A stretch of DNA of 64,000 nt from assembly GCF_900184895.1 (NCBI RefSeq), contig NZ_FXZK01000005.1:124001-188000 (forward strand). Reading direction: 5' to 3'. This DNA comes from Flavimaricola marinus. Its GTDB lineage: Bacteria; Pseudomonadota; Alphaproteobacteria; Rhodobacterales; Rhodobacteraceae. The notes beneath the pieces were generated by a model that searched no databases, was not told the origin of the DNA, and worked only from the letters and a program-made list of their open reading frames with translations. A program made the translations under genes and the position numbers. Shown one piece after another: positions 35,219-45,635 of this stretch; position 1 is the first letter of the stretch; the number at the start of each line of letters is the position of its first letter.

Positions 35219-36355
35219 TCACATCACCTTGTCGAACACCGACTTGAACCGGGCGACAGTGCCGGGCACGTCATAGAGCTTGTCGAGGCCAAAGAGGCCG
35301 ACGCGGAAGGTGGAAAACCCCTCGGGCTCGTCCACCTGCAGCGGAACGCCCGCGGCAATCTGCATCCCCTGCTCGGCAAAGGCCTTGCCGGTCTTCACGT
35401 CTGGATTGTCGGTATAGCTGACCACGACGCTCGGCGCCTCAAAGCCCTTGGCAGCGACGGATTTGACGCCCTTCTCGGCCATCAAGGCACGGATCTGCGC
35501 GCCGAGATCGGCCTGCGCGGCCTTCAGCTTGGCAAAACCATAGTCGCGGGTCTCGGCCATGGTATCGCGAAACGCGGCGAGGCCATCGGTGGGCATCGTG
35601 GCATGATAGGCATGGGCGCCACCCTCATAGGTCTTCATGATGCCGAGCCACTTCTTGAGGTCCATCGCAAAGGAGTTCGACGCCGTCGCCTCCACCCGCT
35701 CGCGGGCGCGATCCGACATCATCACCAGACCGGCAGAGGGGGTCGACGACCAGCCCTTCTGCGGGGCGCTGATCAGCACGTCGACGCCGGTGGCCTTCAT
35801 ATCCACCCAGATGCAACCGCTTGCGATGCAATCGAGGACCATCAACGCGCCAACCTCATGGGCGGCAGCGGCCAGCGCCGTGACATACTCGTCGGGGAGC
35901 ATGATGCCCGCGCTGGTCTCCACATGCGGGGCAAAGACCACATCGGGCTTGGCCTCGCGGATCGCGGCGACCACGTCCTCAATCGGGGCCGGGGCATAGG
36001 CGGCCTGCGGGGCATTGCCGGTCGGACGGGCCTTGACCACGGTCGTCTGTGCGGTGAACTGGCCGGCGTCGAAAATCTGGCTCCAGCGATAGGAAAACCA
36101 GCCGTTGCGGACCACCAGGGCATGGGCATTGCCGCCCAACTGGCGGGCCACGGCCTCCATCGCATAGGTGCCGCCACCGGGGACCACCGCGACGTGATCG
36201 GCCGAATAGACTTCCTTGAGCATCGACGAAATGTCGCGCATCACGGCCTGAAACGACTGGCTCATGCTGTTGAGCGAGCGGTCGGTGAAGACCACCGAGA
36301 ATTCCATCAGACCATCGGGGTCCACGGGTGTGCGATTTGCTTGCGTGCCGTCCAT
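35219..36355 (-). CDS. Class V PLP-dependent aminotransferase
   Basis: The 378-residue enzyme belongs to the serine/alanine-glyoxylate aminotransferase branch. VVPGGGTYAMEAVARQL marks the cofactor-phosphate region, MVLDCIASG contains the pyridine-binding Asp, and LISAPQKGWSSTP has the Schiff-base lysine. Likely donors are alanine or serine with glyoxylate or pyruvate as acceptor. The ATG at 36355 sits five bases after GGAGG; the earlier ATG at 36367 precedes that site and is not used here. Confidence 0.87.
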   Translation of the reverse strand: MDGTQANRTPVDPDGLMEFSVVFTDRSLNSMSQSFQAVMRDISSMLKEVYSADHVAVVPGGGTYAMEAVARQLGGNAHALVVRNGWFSYRWSQIFDAGQFTAQTTVVKARPTGNAPQAAYAPAPIEDVVAAIREAKPDVVFAPHVETSAGIMLPDEYVTALAAAAHEVGALMVLDCIASGCIWVDMKATGVDVLISAPQKGWSSTPSAGLVMMSDRARERVEATASNSFAMDLKKWLGIMKTYEGGAHAYHATMPTDGLAAFRDTMAETRDYGFAKLKAAQADLGAQIRALMAEKGVKSVAAKGFEAPSVVVSYTDNPDVKTGKAFAEQGMQIAAGVPLQVDEPEGFSTFRVGLFGLDKLYDVPGTVARFKSVFDKVM

Positions 36356-36410
36356 ATTGTCCTCCATCTGTTGCCCCCGGCATAGGACGACAGACCGGCG
36401 AAATCAAAGC

Positions 36411-37184
36411 CTAACTGGACGCGGCCCCCGCCACCGGTCGAAGCGACTCCGGCTGCGGGTGCCAAGTCGTCACCGTCCGGTTGCGGCCCGCGGCCTTGGC
36501 GCGGTAAAGCGATGCATCGGCGGCCGAGATCGCGGCCATGATGTCGGTATTGCCATGCTTCAGCGCCGCCCCGACAGACAGGGTGACCTGCAACGCCGTG
36601 TCGTCGATCCGCAACGGCGCCTGCGCGACCCGTCGGCGCATCCGTTCGGCGGCCTCCCAGCCCTGCGCCGGGCCCAGACCATTGAGAAAGATCACGAATT
36701 CCTCTCCGCCATAGCGGCAAACGATATCCTCCGAACGGCACTCCGCGTCGAGGACCGAGGCCACCTCCCGGATCACCGCATCGCCAAGAATATGGCCGTG
36801 ATTGTCGTTGACCGACTTGAAGTGATCGATATCGATCATCAGACAGACGCCGCACAGCCTCGGCGCCGCGTCCATGCGGGCAAAGAAATAGTCGCGCGTG
36901 GCCACATCTGTCAGGCGATCCCTCTCGACCAGCCTCTTGAGCGTCATCGCCAGCTCGAAATTGCGCAGCAGCAGCTTGCTGTAGAGGAACACCAGCGGCG
37001 TCGCGACCAGCAGAGCGATCCACGGGGTGCGCCAGACGATGAAGGGCACGAGCTCGGCCGGATAGAAGACGAACGTCAGCGCGGATGCCAGAGCCATGGC
37101 AAAGACGATCACCACCGCCGACCAGATCCACGCCTGTCGTCGGTTCCGCGCCAGCAGGCGATCGTATTTTTCCTCTACGTCCAT
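36411..37184 (-). CDS. Membrane-anchored GGDEF diguanylate cyclase, with I-site
   Basis: The 257-residue protein has two hydrophobic segments (about 20-45 and 48-68) followed by a GGDEF domain. RLTDVATRDYFF opens the domain, MIDIDHFKSVND binds metal, and RYGGEEF is the active-site loop. An RSED sequence five residues before GGEEF is a proper RxxD inhibitory site, so the enzyme should be product-inhibited by c-di-GMP. There is no sensory domain beyond the membrane helices. Confidence 0.88.
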   Translation of the reverse strand: MDVEEKYDRLLARNRRQAWIWSAVVIVFAMALASALTFVFYPAELVPFIVWRTPWIALLVATPLVFLYSKLLLRNFELAMTLKRLVERDRLTDVATRDYFFARMDAAPRLCGVCLMIDIDHFKSVNDNHGHILGDAVIREVASVLDAECRSEDIVCRYGGEEFVIFLNGLGPAQGWEAAERMRRRVAQAPLRIDDTALQVTLSVGAALKHGNTDIMAAISAADASLYRAKAAGRNRTVTTWHPQPESLRPVAGAASS

Positions 37185-37316
37185 GAGAGCTATTTCAAAC
37201 CAGAATGACGCATTACTCGTTTACATTGCCATGAATGCGGCAAGTCAGCGGGGCAATGAAAGCATTAATCACGTCAAAATCGAATAAGATGTATCCTTAA
37301 TACCGCGCTGCCGCGC

Positions 37317-37418
37317 ATGCGCCGGTGAGGTGTGGCGCACCCTGTCGCACATGCGCCAGGGACGCGCGGCCCACCCTGCCGCACATGTGCCGGGGACGTG
37401 CGGCCCACCATGCCGCCC
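37317..37418. repeat. 34-bp tandem repeat, three units
   Basis: Three consecutive 34-base units run 37317-37350, 37351-37384 and 37385-37418. Each starts ATGCGCC or ATGTGCC and contains GGCSCACC, and the first two end in CGCAC. Units 2 and 3 differ at few positions. A partial copy may precede unit 1. The period is not a multiple of three, so it is not a coding repeat. It starts 3 bases beyond the stop of the downstream-strand GGDEF gene and lies between two GGDEF genes. Confidence 0.8.
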
Positions 37419-37421
37419 GGA

Positions 37422-38150
37422 TCAGGCCGCCTGGCTCTCCAGCAACGGCGCGAAGAGCGTCGCATTCCGGCCTGCGGCCTTGGCCCGATAGAGCGCCGCA
37501 TCCGCATCCGCGATCGCGCGGTTGATCTCGATCGCATCCGTTTTCAGCGCCCCGCCGATCGAGACGGTCACCGTCACGGTCTCGCCTGCGATCTTTCCCG
37601 CGATATCGAAGGTGTTCCGCTCCACCTCCAGACGCATCCGTTCCGCGATGGCCAGGCCGTCGTCCCGGCCGCGGGCATTCAGAAAGATCAGGAATTCCTC
37701 CCCGCCAAAGCGGCACACGATATCGTCGGGCGCGGCCACCCCGCTCAGGACCTGAGCCACGGACCGGATCACCGAATCTCCCGCCAGATGGCCATAGGCG
37801 TCGTTGATCGACTTGAAATGATCGATATCGATCATCAGCACCACGCCGCGCGCATTCGGCTCCGCCTCCATCCGTTCAAAGAAAAAGTGCCGCGTCGCCG
37901 CATCGGTCAGCCGGTCGCGGTTCAGCAGTATCTGCAATTCCTCGGTCAGTTTCGTGCTGCGCATCATGCTCAGCGTCATGATCAGGGTCATCGGTGCGCC
38001 CACGAAAACCGAGACGCCCAGAATGAACAGCACCACCGGCCGCCACATCTCCCGCTCGAACACGACGAGAGCCATCAGGTCGATCCCGATATTGCACCCC
38101 ATGAACACGCAAAGCGACACGAGAAGCGCGTGTGAGGTTGATCGGATCAT
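37422..38150 (-). CDS. Membrane-anchored GGDEF diguanylate cyclase, no I-site
   Basis: The 242-residue protein has two hydrophobic segments (about 8-28 and 38-62) and a GGDEF domain with RLTDAATRHFFF, MIDIDHFKSIND and RFGGEEF. Unlike the neighbouring paralogue, the residues before GGEEF are APDD, so the RxxD inhibitory site is missing. It may therefore escape c-di-GMP product inhibition. The two genes share layout and probably arose by duplication. Confidence 0.87.
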   Translation of the reverse strand: MIRSTSHALLVSLCVFMGCNIGIDLMALVVFEREMWRPVVLFILGVSVFVGAPMTLIMTLSMMRSTKLTEELQILLNRDRLTDAATRHFFFERMEAEPNARGVVLMIDIDHFKSINDAYGHLAGDSVIRSVAQVLSGVAAPDDIVCRFGGEEFLIFLNARGRDDGLAIAERMRLEVERNTFDIAGKIAGETVTVTVSIGGALKTDAIEINRAIADADAALYRAKAAGRNATLFAPLLESQAA

Positions 38151-38218
38151 CGAAAGCCTTTCGTCTGGTGCGGACAGTAGATCACAGCAGTCGTCACCAG
38201 AAGGTTAATGGCTCAGGG

Positions 38219-38674
38219 CTACATCGGCCCCGGCCGGCGTTCCTCGCTCAGCAAGACATTGGCCTCGACGTTGCCGACCCCCGGCAAGGTCATGATCCGG
38301 CGGCGCAGAACGCGCTCGAAATCGGCCAGATCGCGGGCCACGACCCGCAGCCGATAATCATAAAGACCAAGAACAAGCTCCACCAGTTGCACCTCCGGGA
38401 TCGCCGTCACCGCGCGCTCGAAATCCTCCAGACTGACGCGGCCCTTGGTGGCCAGCTTGATGCCCAGAAACACCGTCACGCCAAACCCCAAAGCCTGCGC
38501 ATCCAGTGCCAGCCTTGTGCCGCTCAGAATGCCCGCGTCGCGTAGACGTCGAATGCGGCGCCAGGCGGCAGGCTGGCTCAGGCCTACCTGCGCCCCGAGG
38601 CTGGCGGCGGACTGGCTGGCATCCGCCGCCAGCGCCCGGCACAGGGCGCGGTCGATCTCGTCCCACTCGGTCAC
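38219..38674 (-). CDS. Lrp/AsnC-family regulator
   Basis: The 151-residue regulator has an N-terminal helix-turn-helix, SLGAQVGLSQPAAWRRIRRLRDAG, and a C-terminal RAM domain with LGLYDYRLRVVARDLADFE. Lrp/AsnC proteins form octamers or dimers that sense amino acids. The start is a GTG overlapping the preceding Lrp gene's stop (GTGA), so the two are cotranslated. The pair is divergent from ilvC, which makes branched-chain amino-acid sensing plausible. Confidence 0.9.
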   Translation of the reverse strand: MTEWDEIDRALCRALAADASQSAASLGAQVGLSQPAAWRRIRRLRDAGILSGTRLALDAQALGFGVTVFLGIKLATKGRVSLEDFERAVTAIPEVQLVELVLGLYDYRLRVVARDLADFERVLRRRIMTLPGVGNVEANVLLSEERRPGPM

Positions 38675-39126
38675 AACGGCAGGCCCTCGCGGACCTGCAC
38701 CGTCGAGACGGTCATCAACGCCTCGATGTCGGCAATATGCGGCAGGGCCAGCACATGATCGCGGTATATCTGCTGATAATGATCCATATCGCGGGCAATC
38801 ACCGACAGACGCACATCCACCTGCCCCAGAAAGGTCTGTATCTCGATCACCTCGGCGATCCCGCGGGCGGCGTCGATGAATTCGTCAAAGGCGCGGCCCT
38901 GCGTCTTGTCCAGCGTCACCCGCAACGACACCGACACCGCATATCCAAGGACGCGCCAGTCGATCACCGCATGGCGGCCAAGGATCACGCCGGTCTCCTC
39001 CAGACGGGCCACCCGGCGGGCGGCCTTCAAGGGCGACACGGCACAGCGCTCCGCCAATTCGGCCACCGTCAGGCTCGGTTCAGCCTGCCAGACACGCAAC
39101 AATCGTCGATCCACATCATCAAGCAT
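38671..39126 (-). CDS. Lrp/AsnC-family regulator
   Basis: The 151-residue protein begins MLDDVDRRLLRVWQ and has the helix-turn-helix ELAERCAVSPLKAARRVARLEETG and the RAM-domain FLGQVDVRLSVIARDMDHYQ. It is the first gene of a two-gene unit with a second Lrp homologue. The ATG at 39126 was chosen as the normal family start; a longer frame crosses the intergenic region. The gene faces ilvC across 134 bases, so the shared region probably carries sites for one or both regulators. Confidence 0.9.
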   Translation of the reverse strand: MLDDVDRRLLRVWQAEPSLTVAELAERCAVSPLKAARRVARLEETGVILGRHAVIDWRVLGYAVSVSLRVTLDKTQGRAFDEFIDAARGIAEVIEIQTFLGQVDVRLSVIARDMDHYQQIYRDHVLALPHIADIEALMTVSTVQVREGLPL

Positions 39127-39140
39127 GAAATCATCACTAA

Positions 39141-40283
<1,143 letters not shown>

Positions 40284-40292
40284 TCCGCGATC

Positions 40293-40318
40293 GACCCACC
40301 GCTTCCGGGCGGTGGGTC
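40293..40318 (+). terminator. Hairpin after ilvC
   Basis: Perfect 10-base arms GACCCACCGC and GCGGTGGGTC enclose a TTCCGG loop 9 bases past the ilvC stop. There is no T tract, so the intrinsic-terminator role is only likely; it may instead stabilise the transcript 3' end. Confidence 0.6.
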
Positions 40319-40340
40319 ACGTCCGGCCTGACGCCGCCCG

Positions 40341-40362
40341 CTTCTTTTGGCCCAAAATACGG
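40341..40362 (-). repeat. Variant of the dispersed motif after ilvC
   Basis: CTTCTTTTGGCCCAAAATA followed by CGG is the reverse-complement form closest to the GGATATTTTTGACCC copies. It lies 58 bases past the ilvC stop, downstream of the hairpin. Confidence 0.45.
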
Positions 40363-40558
40363 CCGCCGGAGGCATCCGACAGCCGCCGTCCGCGCTCAGG
40401 GCGGCCGGGAAAGCGCTCCGCCTCGGTCAGCACCAGCGCGTCGCCCCCGACCATCCCACGCGGCCCACGATCCGGGCGAAACGTGATCGGATCGGCGGAT
40501 TTCCGACCGGCAACGCCCCTTGTGTTAACCCGTTCGGCTCGGCACAAATGCCGAAATT

Positions 40559-40603
40559 GACACCGACGCCATACCGACGGGACACCGACGTCATACCGAA
40601 AGG
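40559..40603 (+). repeat. Paired repeat GACACCGACG / ATACCGACGG, shared with the 54-kb locus
   Basis: GACACCGACGCCATACCGA is followed directly by a second, near-identical copy. The stretch 40571-40593 (ATACCGACGG then GACACCGACG) matches the minus strand of 54075-54097 at 21 of 23 bases. Both sites have GGTTAACGCC nearby. The element lies 60-100 bases before the EamA gene. Confidence 0.6.
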
Positions 40604-40661
40604 GCTTTTTCGTGATTCGTGCATTGGTTAACGCCGCCCATTTCAACACCTCCGCGACGCC

Positions 40662-41570
40662 ATGAGCACGCCGCAGCCGACAGCCGCCAACTGGGCTTCC
40701 ATCGGCGCTTTGGGGATGATCTGGGGCGGCACCTTCATGGTCGTTTCGGTCGCGCTCACGGGTTACGGGCCACTCACCGTCGCCTGCGCGCGGACGACGC
40801 TCGGAGCGATCGCATTGCTGGCCGTCATGGTGGCGCTGAAGCGGCCGCTGCCCGGCAACAACGTGCTGCCACATGTGGTCGTGATCGGGCTGCTCAACTC
40901 GGCCGTGCCCTTTGCCCTGCTGAGCTGGGGGCAACAATATGTGCCCTCGGCCTTCGCGGGGATCTCGATGGCGGCTTTGCCGCTGTTCGTGCTGCCTCTG
41001 GCGCATGTGTTCGCCGACGAAAAACTGAACGCCCTCAAAAGCATAGGCGTCATCGTCGGCTTCATCGGGGCGCTGGTGCTGATCGGCCCCGGCGTGCTGC
41101 GGATCGGCACGGGGTGGGAGCCTTTGGGCCAGCTCGCCTGCCTCTTGGCCTCGGCCGCCTATGCGATTTCGTCGGTGCTCACCCGGCGGTGTCCACCCGT
41201 CGATCCGGTGGCGCTGTCGGCGCTCACGCTGATCGTGGGCTCGCTGGTGCTGATGCCCGCCATGCTGGTCTTCGAAGGCGTCCCGCAATGGCAAGGCGGC
41301 ACCGCGGGCCTTGCGATACTGGTGCTCGGCTTCGTGCCAACCGCGCTGGCATCGCTGCTGCGGACGGTGGTCATCCGCAGCGCCGGTTCGGTCTTCATGA
41401 CACTGGTGAACTACCAGGTGCCGCTCTGGTCGGTCTTCTTTGGCTGGGCGGTCCTGAACGAGGATCTGCCGTGGCGGTTCTTCGTCGCCCTCGGGCTCAT
41501 CATGACCGGCATGGCAATCAGCCAATCGGGCAGCCTGCTGCGCATGGTGCGAAGCATTTCAAGGGCTTAG
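40662..41570 (+). CDS. EamA-family (DMT) transporter
   Basis: The 302-residue protein has ten hydrophobic helices in two EamA repeats, 10-140 and 155-290. Repeat 1 has [14 protein letters not shown], and repeat 2 contains [21 protein letters not shown]. Members export amino acids, purines or other metabolites. The substrate is unknown. The stop overlaps the convergent glmM gene by 4 bases. Confidence 0.88.
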   Translation: MSTPQPTAANWASIGALGMIWGGTFMVVSVALTGYGPLTVACARTTLGAIALLAVMVALKRPLPGNNVLPHVVVIGLLNSAVPFALLSWGQQYVPSAFAGISMAALPLFVLPLAHVFADEKLNALKSIGVIVGFIGALVLIGPGVLRIGTGWEPLGQLACLLASAAYAISSVLTRRCPPVDPVALSALTLIVGSLVLMPAMLVFEGVPQWQGGTAGLAILVLGFVPTALASLLRTVVIRSAGSVFMTLVNYQVPLWSVFFGWAVLNEDLPWRFFVALGLIMTGMAISQSGSLLRMVRSISRA

Positions 41571-42910
41571 GCGGCGCTCTCCACGGCGGCAACGATGTCG
41601 TTCACGACCGTATTCAGCAGGCCCTCGTCGGTGCATTCGGCCATCACACGGATCAACGGCTCGGTCCCCGACTTGCGGATCAGCAGCCTGCCCTGCCCAT
41701 TGAGACGGGCCTCGCCTTCGGCAATCGCTCCGATCACCGTCGGCGCCTCCAGCGGCTGGTGGCCCAGCTCATAGCGCACATTCTTGAGCAGCTGCGGCAC
41801 TTTCTCGAACTGCTTGGTCAACATGCTCGCAGGCTTGCCGGTCTCGATCATCGCGGCCAGAAACTGCAACCCGGCCAAGAGGCCGTCGCCGGTGGTCGCA
41901 TAGTCGGTCATCACGATATGACCGGACTGCTCGCCCCCAAGGTTCCAGCCGCCCGCGCGCATCGCCTCGACGACGTAGCGGTCACCGACATTCGTGCGCT
42001 CAAGGCGCAAGCCTTTGTCGTTGAGGAAATTTTCCAGTCCGAGGTTTGACATGACGGTCGCCACCAAGGTGCCGCCACGCAGCCGGTCCGCCGCGGCCCA
42101 CTGTGCCGCCATCAGAGCCATAAGCTGGTCGCCGTCGGCGACTTGGCCGTTCTCATCGAGAATCATCAAGCGGTCGGCATCGCCGTCGAGGCAGATGCCC
42201 AGATCGGCACCGTGGCTGACCACAGTCTCCGCCGCGGCACGGGTGTTGGTCGAACCGCAACCGTCGTTGATGTTAAAGCCGTTCGGGCTGGTCCCGACCG
42301 GGATCACCGTGGCCCCGAGCTCCCACAGAATCTCCGGCGCGACCTTGTAGGCGGCCCCATTGGCGCAATCGATGACCACCTTGATCCCATCAAGGCGCAA
42401 ACCCGGTGGGAAAGTCGATTTCAGCCGCTCGGCATAGCGGAACCGACCATCGTCGATCCGCTTGGCGCGGCCGATGTTCACGGCCTGCGCAGGCTCGATC
42501 TCGTTCATGATCAAGGCTTCGATCTCGGCCTCAGCCGCGTCCGACAGCTTGAAACCGTCGGGGCCAAAGAACTTGATCCCATTGTCATGGTGCGGGTTAT
42601 GGCTGGCGCTGATCATGATGCCCAGATCGGCCCGCATCGAGGTGGTCAGCAAACCAACGGCAGGGGTCGGCACGGGGCCAAGCAGAAGGACGTTCATCCC
42701 CGTCGAGGTCAGACCGGCCGTCAGGGCGTTCTCAAACATGTAGCCGGACAATCGGGTGTCCTTGCCGATGACGACACGGTGCCCGTTCGAGCCGTCGTTA
42801 CGGAAATAGCGGCCGGCAGCCGCCCCGATCTTGAGCGCCATATCGGCGGTCATCGGCCACATGTTGGCGGTGCCACGCACCCCGTCTGTGCCGAATAATT
42901 TGCGTGTCAT
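41567..42910 (-). CDS. glmM: Phosphoglucosamine mutase
   Basis: The 447-residue enzyme converts glucosamine 6-phosphate to glucosamine 1-phosphate for peptidoglycan and LPS precursors. The active serine is in [17 protein letters not shown], the metal loop is in [16 protein letters not shown], and the phosphate-binding region in [15 protein letters not shown] closes the protein. It begins [13 protein letters not shown], the usual start. It is the last gene of folB-folP-glmM, an arrangement common in this family. Confidence 0.96.
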   Translation of the reverse strand: MTRKLFGTDGVRGTANMWPMTADMALKIGAAAGRYFRNDGSNGHRVVIGKDTRLSGYMFENALTAGLTSTGMNVLLLGPVPTPAVGLLTTSMRADLGIMISASHNPHHDNGIKFFGPDGFKLSDAAEAEIEALIMNEIEPAQAVNIGRAKRIDDGRFRYAERLKSTFPPGLRLDGIKVVIDCANGAAYKVAPEILWELGATVIPVGTSPNGFNINDGCGSTNTRAAAETVVSHGADLGICLDGDADRLMILDENGQVADGDQLMALMAAQWAAADRLRGGTLVATVMSNLGLENFLNDKGLRLERTNVGDRYVVEAMRAGGWNLGGEQSGHIVMTDYATTGDGLLAGLQFLAAMIETGKPASMLTKQFEKVPQLLKNVRYELGHQPLEAPTVIGAIAEGEARLNGQGRLLIRKSGTEPLIRVMAECTDEGLLNTVVNDIVAAVESAA

Positions 42911-42925
42911 GATGGAGTGCCCCGG

Positions 42926-43873
42926 TCACTGTTCGACAATTGCCATATACAGGCTTAGCGCCTGTTTGGTGTCTGCCGTATCATGAACCCGCAATATCTG
43001 CACCCCTTGCGACACGCCATGTAGCGCAACCGCCACAGAACCCGGCGATCTTTCGCTCGGGACCTCCGCCCCGCCGATGGTGCCGATGAAGCCCTTGCGC
43101 GATGCGCCCAATAAAATTGGGCATCCCAGATCATGCAACTCTGCAAGGCCGCGCAGGAGTGTCACATTGTGTTGGAGAGTTTTACCGAAACCGATGCCCG
43201 GATCAGTGATGATCCGGTCCTTGGCGATGCCCGCGGACAGGGCCGCTTCGATCTGCGCGCCCAGATGGTCGATCACCTCGGCCAAAACGTCGTCATAGTG
43301 GGGTTTGTTCTGCATCGTCTCGGGCGTGCCTTTTGCGTGCATGATGCACACAGGCGCACCCGCCTGCGCGACGCAGGCCGCCATTTCTGGATCAAAGAGC
43401 AGGCCCGACACGTCGTTGACGATATCCGCCCCCGCTTGCAAAGCAGCATCGGCCACGGCGGCCTTGCGGGTGTCGATCGAGATGGGGGTGGTGATCCCGG
43501 CCTCGCGGATCGCTCGGATCACAGGGACGGTGCGGCGGATCTCCTCGGACACCGGCACAAATGCCGCGCCGGGGCGCGTGCTTTCACCGCCGATATCAAG
43601 AATATCGGCGGATTGCGCCATCCGCCGAGCCCGTTCGACCGCCGCCATCACGCCATCCAGCGTGCCACCGTCGGAAAAGCTGTCCGGGGTGACGTTGAGG
43701 ATGCCCATGATGCGGGGCCGGTCTAGTGTGAGGCCACAGAGGGGCGCCCGAACGGAGGATTGGCGAGCATGATCTTCGGTGCTCTGGCTCTGGTCCGGCT
43801 CGAACCAGACGGCCTTGCTGCCTGCCAGAGGCAAGCTCGTGGCAGACCTGATGCCGGACCTTGCGACGATCAT
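42926..43873 (-). CDS. folP: Dihydropteroate synthase
   Basis: The 315-residue TIM-barrel enzyme joins 4-aminobenzoate to dihydropterin pyrophosphate. PRIMGILNVTPDSFSDGG, DIGGESTRPGA, NDVSG and ASRKGF are all present. About 50 residues lie before the catalytic core, a normal feature of alphaproteobacterial FolP. The ATG at 43873 overlaps the folB stop (ATGA); an earlier start is unnecessary. It is followed 15 bases later by glmM. Confidence 0.95.
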   Translation of the reverse strand: MIVARSGIRSATSLPLAGSKAVWFEPDQSQSTEDHARQSSVRAPLCGLTLDRPRIMGILNVTPDSFSDGGTLDGVMAAVERARRMAQSADILDIGGESTRPGAAFVPVSEEIRRTVPVIRAIREAGITTPISIDTRKAAVADAALQAGADIVNDVSGLLFDPEMAACVAQAGAPVCIMHAKGTPETMQNKPHYDDVLAEVIDHLGAQIEAALSAGIAKDRIITDPGIGFGKTLQHNVTLLRGLAELHDLGCPILLGASRKGFIGTIGGAEVPSERSPGSVAVALHGVSQGVQILRVHDTADTKQALSLYMAIVEQ

Positions 43874-44775
43874 AGGGATTCGATGCGAACAGGAACCTCC
43901 GCGTCCGGCCCCTCCGCGCCGATCACGCGAAGTTCGACAGCGCCCATCTGTTTGGCGAACCATGCCACTAGGGCCAGCGCGTCGCTCGGGCTGGCCGACG
44001 GCCCGTCAACGGCGTCGAGCACGATCTTGGACGGGGCCCAGACGCTGATCTGACCATGTCGCATCGCCCAATCAAGCTCGGTCCGGGTGCCGACGACGAT
44101 GCAACGCTTGTCGCGCCCCGCCAAGACCCACGCATTTTGTTCGATGGCAAGCAGGTCGATACGGCGCTGCGCCATGGCGATGCTGGTCTGGGGGGCCGGG
44201 CAATCGGCGGCACCGACGCACAGCACCAGAGGCACGCCATCGGCGGCAAGCTGGTCGAGACGTGTGGAAAGGTCCGGTGCCGCGATCGCGTCGTTTGAAA
44301 GATACACCACCAGTGGGTGCGGCACGCTCGCCTGAGCCGGGTTCGGCTCTGCGGCATCCCGGCTGCGGACAATCTCGACGCCCAAAGCCCCCGGACCGCG
44401 GTCCAGTTTCTCGATGCGCACAAAGGTTCGCATGGCCTGCGGGGCGGCCAGAATCCCGAGTGCGACACGTTCCGCCAGCGTTTCCAGCAGGTTCAGACGA
44501 TCTTCGGCCAAGGCCGCTTCGATGGCCTCGGTCACCCTGTCATAGCTCAGGATCCGGTCCACGTCGTCGTCGACCGGAGCGGTCAGCAGCGCCACCTCGA
44601 CCACCACGTTAAAGCGCAATCGTTGGATCAGACCGCGCTCTTGCTGGAATGCCCCGATGTCGGCTTCGACGATATGATCACGAAGCGATATTCGGTCGAG
44701 AGGCGTCCCCTCGCGCGAGGTGGCCGCTGCCCGTTCGCCCGGATGGGCAAAGGCGAGATGGATGTCGTCAGTCAT
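43870..44775 (-). CDS. folB: Dihydroneopterin aldolase with C-terminal extension
   Basis: The 301-residue protein has an N-terminal FolB domain (about 25-135) with RISLRDHIVEADIGAFQQERG and TLAERVALGILAAPQAM. FolB cleaves dihydroneopterin to hydroxymethyl-dihydropterin. Ordinary FolB proteins are about 120 residues; here a second domain of about 165 residues follows. It contains LVVYLSNDAIAAPDLSTRLDQ and ends in VRIESL, and I do not recognise it. The gene is coupled to folP by ATGA, so the extension probably serves folate synthesis. Confidence 0.85.
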   Translation of the reverse strand: MTDDIHLAFAHPGERAAATSREGTPLDRISLRDHIVEADIGAFQQERGLIQRLRFNVVVEVALLTAPVDDDVDRILSYDRVTEAIEAALAEDRLNLLETLAERVALGILAAPQAMRTFVRIEKLDRGPGALGVEIVRSRDAAEPNPAQASVPHPLVVYLSNDAIAAPDLSTRLDQLAADGVPLVLCVGAADCPAPQTSIAMAQRRIDLLAIEQNAWVLAGRDKRCIVVGTRTELDWAMRHGQISVWAPSKIVLDAVDGPSASPSDALALVAWFAKQMGAVELRVIGAEGPDAEVPVRIESL

Positions 44776-44862
44776 GGCAGCCGTCCGAAATGGTCAGGGC
44801 AAAGTATCGCGCCCGCCCTATACCGCTTTGACAAAGACGGCAATCAACCGGCAGCCAGCGAC

Positions 44863-45531
44863 CTAGTTCGACGCAGTGCGCGACCCCTGACGGTAGAACA
44901 GGTGCGACCCGATCTGAGCGGTCATCGGGAACCGACGCGCCCAGGATGGGCTCACAGCGCGTGTGTGATAGTGGGTCGCGCCATCGGTCAGGCCGCGGTC
45001 CGCGCCATCGATCAGCAAACGCGCCACTTTGCCCACACGGTTGTAGGCGGCCCGCTCGTGGATGACGTCCGAATTGCCGTCGCAGGTATAGGTGAACTGG
45101 CAAGCATAGCGACGACCGGTGCCCTGATGGACAACGCCGCAAACGCTTCCGGGATACATCCCGCTGTCCACGCGGTTCAGGATCACTTCACCAACGGCAA
45201 ACAAGCCGCGAACGGATTCGCCCCGGGCTTCGAAATAGAGTGCCTCGGCGAGGCATTCCCATTCGGCGCCACCGCCAGCGACTGGCAATGAGGCGAGGAA
45301 TTGGTCATCGTACTGGATTGTTCCCGGCGCAGTCGGCACATTGCGAAGCGCAGCAGGAGGAGGAGAGGTCAGTGCTGCCATCCGAGCGGATGGAACAATA
45401 TTCAGAGCTTGGCGTTCTTGACCAAGAAGAGCACCCAAACGGCTTGCCAAAACTTCGTCGGCATGCGCAACATTCGTAGCGGCAGTCAGCGCAATCGCAG
45501 CTGCAGCGACAGATTTCATTAACCGGATCAT
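44863..45531 (-). CDS. Secreted SleB-type cell wall hydrolase
   Basis: The 222-residue protein has a signal peptide (SVAAAAIALTAATNVAHA, cut near residue 25) and a C-terminal Hydrolase_2 domain from about 88. The domain contains CLAEALYFEARGESVRGLFAVGEVILNR and QGTGRRYACQFTYTCDGN. The EARGE motif holds the catalytic glutamate of SleB/CwlJ lytic enzymes, which cut peptidoglycan glycan strands. In non-spore-formers such proteins act in cell-wall remodelling. The ATG at 45531 keeps a proper signal peptide. Confidence 0.88.
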   Translation of the reverse strand: MIRLMKSVAAAAIALTAATNVAHADEVLASRLGALLGQERQALNIVPSARMAALTSPPPAALRNVPTAPGTIQYDDQFLASLPVAGGGAEWECLAEALYFEARGESVRGLFAVGEVILNRVDSGMYPGSVCGVVHQGTGRRYACQFTYTCDGNSDVIHERAAYNRVGKVARLLIDGADRGLTDGATHYHTRAVSPSWARRFPMTAQIGSHLFYRQGSRTASN

Positions 45532-45635
45532 TTCATCGTCCCGACGTTCCACGCAGTAAAGCCCTGCGCAGGCTCGTGGTGCCTAGGAGATTTTGTCCGA
45601 TGAGTCTACCGCAGCGCCCGGACGCTAGGGCAGCC

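Larger units (their letters stand above)
40284..40661. other. 378-base intergenic region with hairpin and repeats
   Basis: It contains the ilvC hairpin at 40293-40318, a variant of the dispersed TTGGCCC motif at 40341-40362, and two 22-base direct repeats at 40559-40603. A TTAAC sequence lies near 40523 and GTTAAC near 40628. No protein-coding frame is convincing. The EamA gene begins at its right end. Confidence 0.6.
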
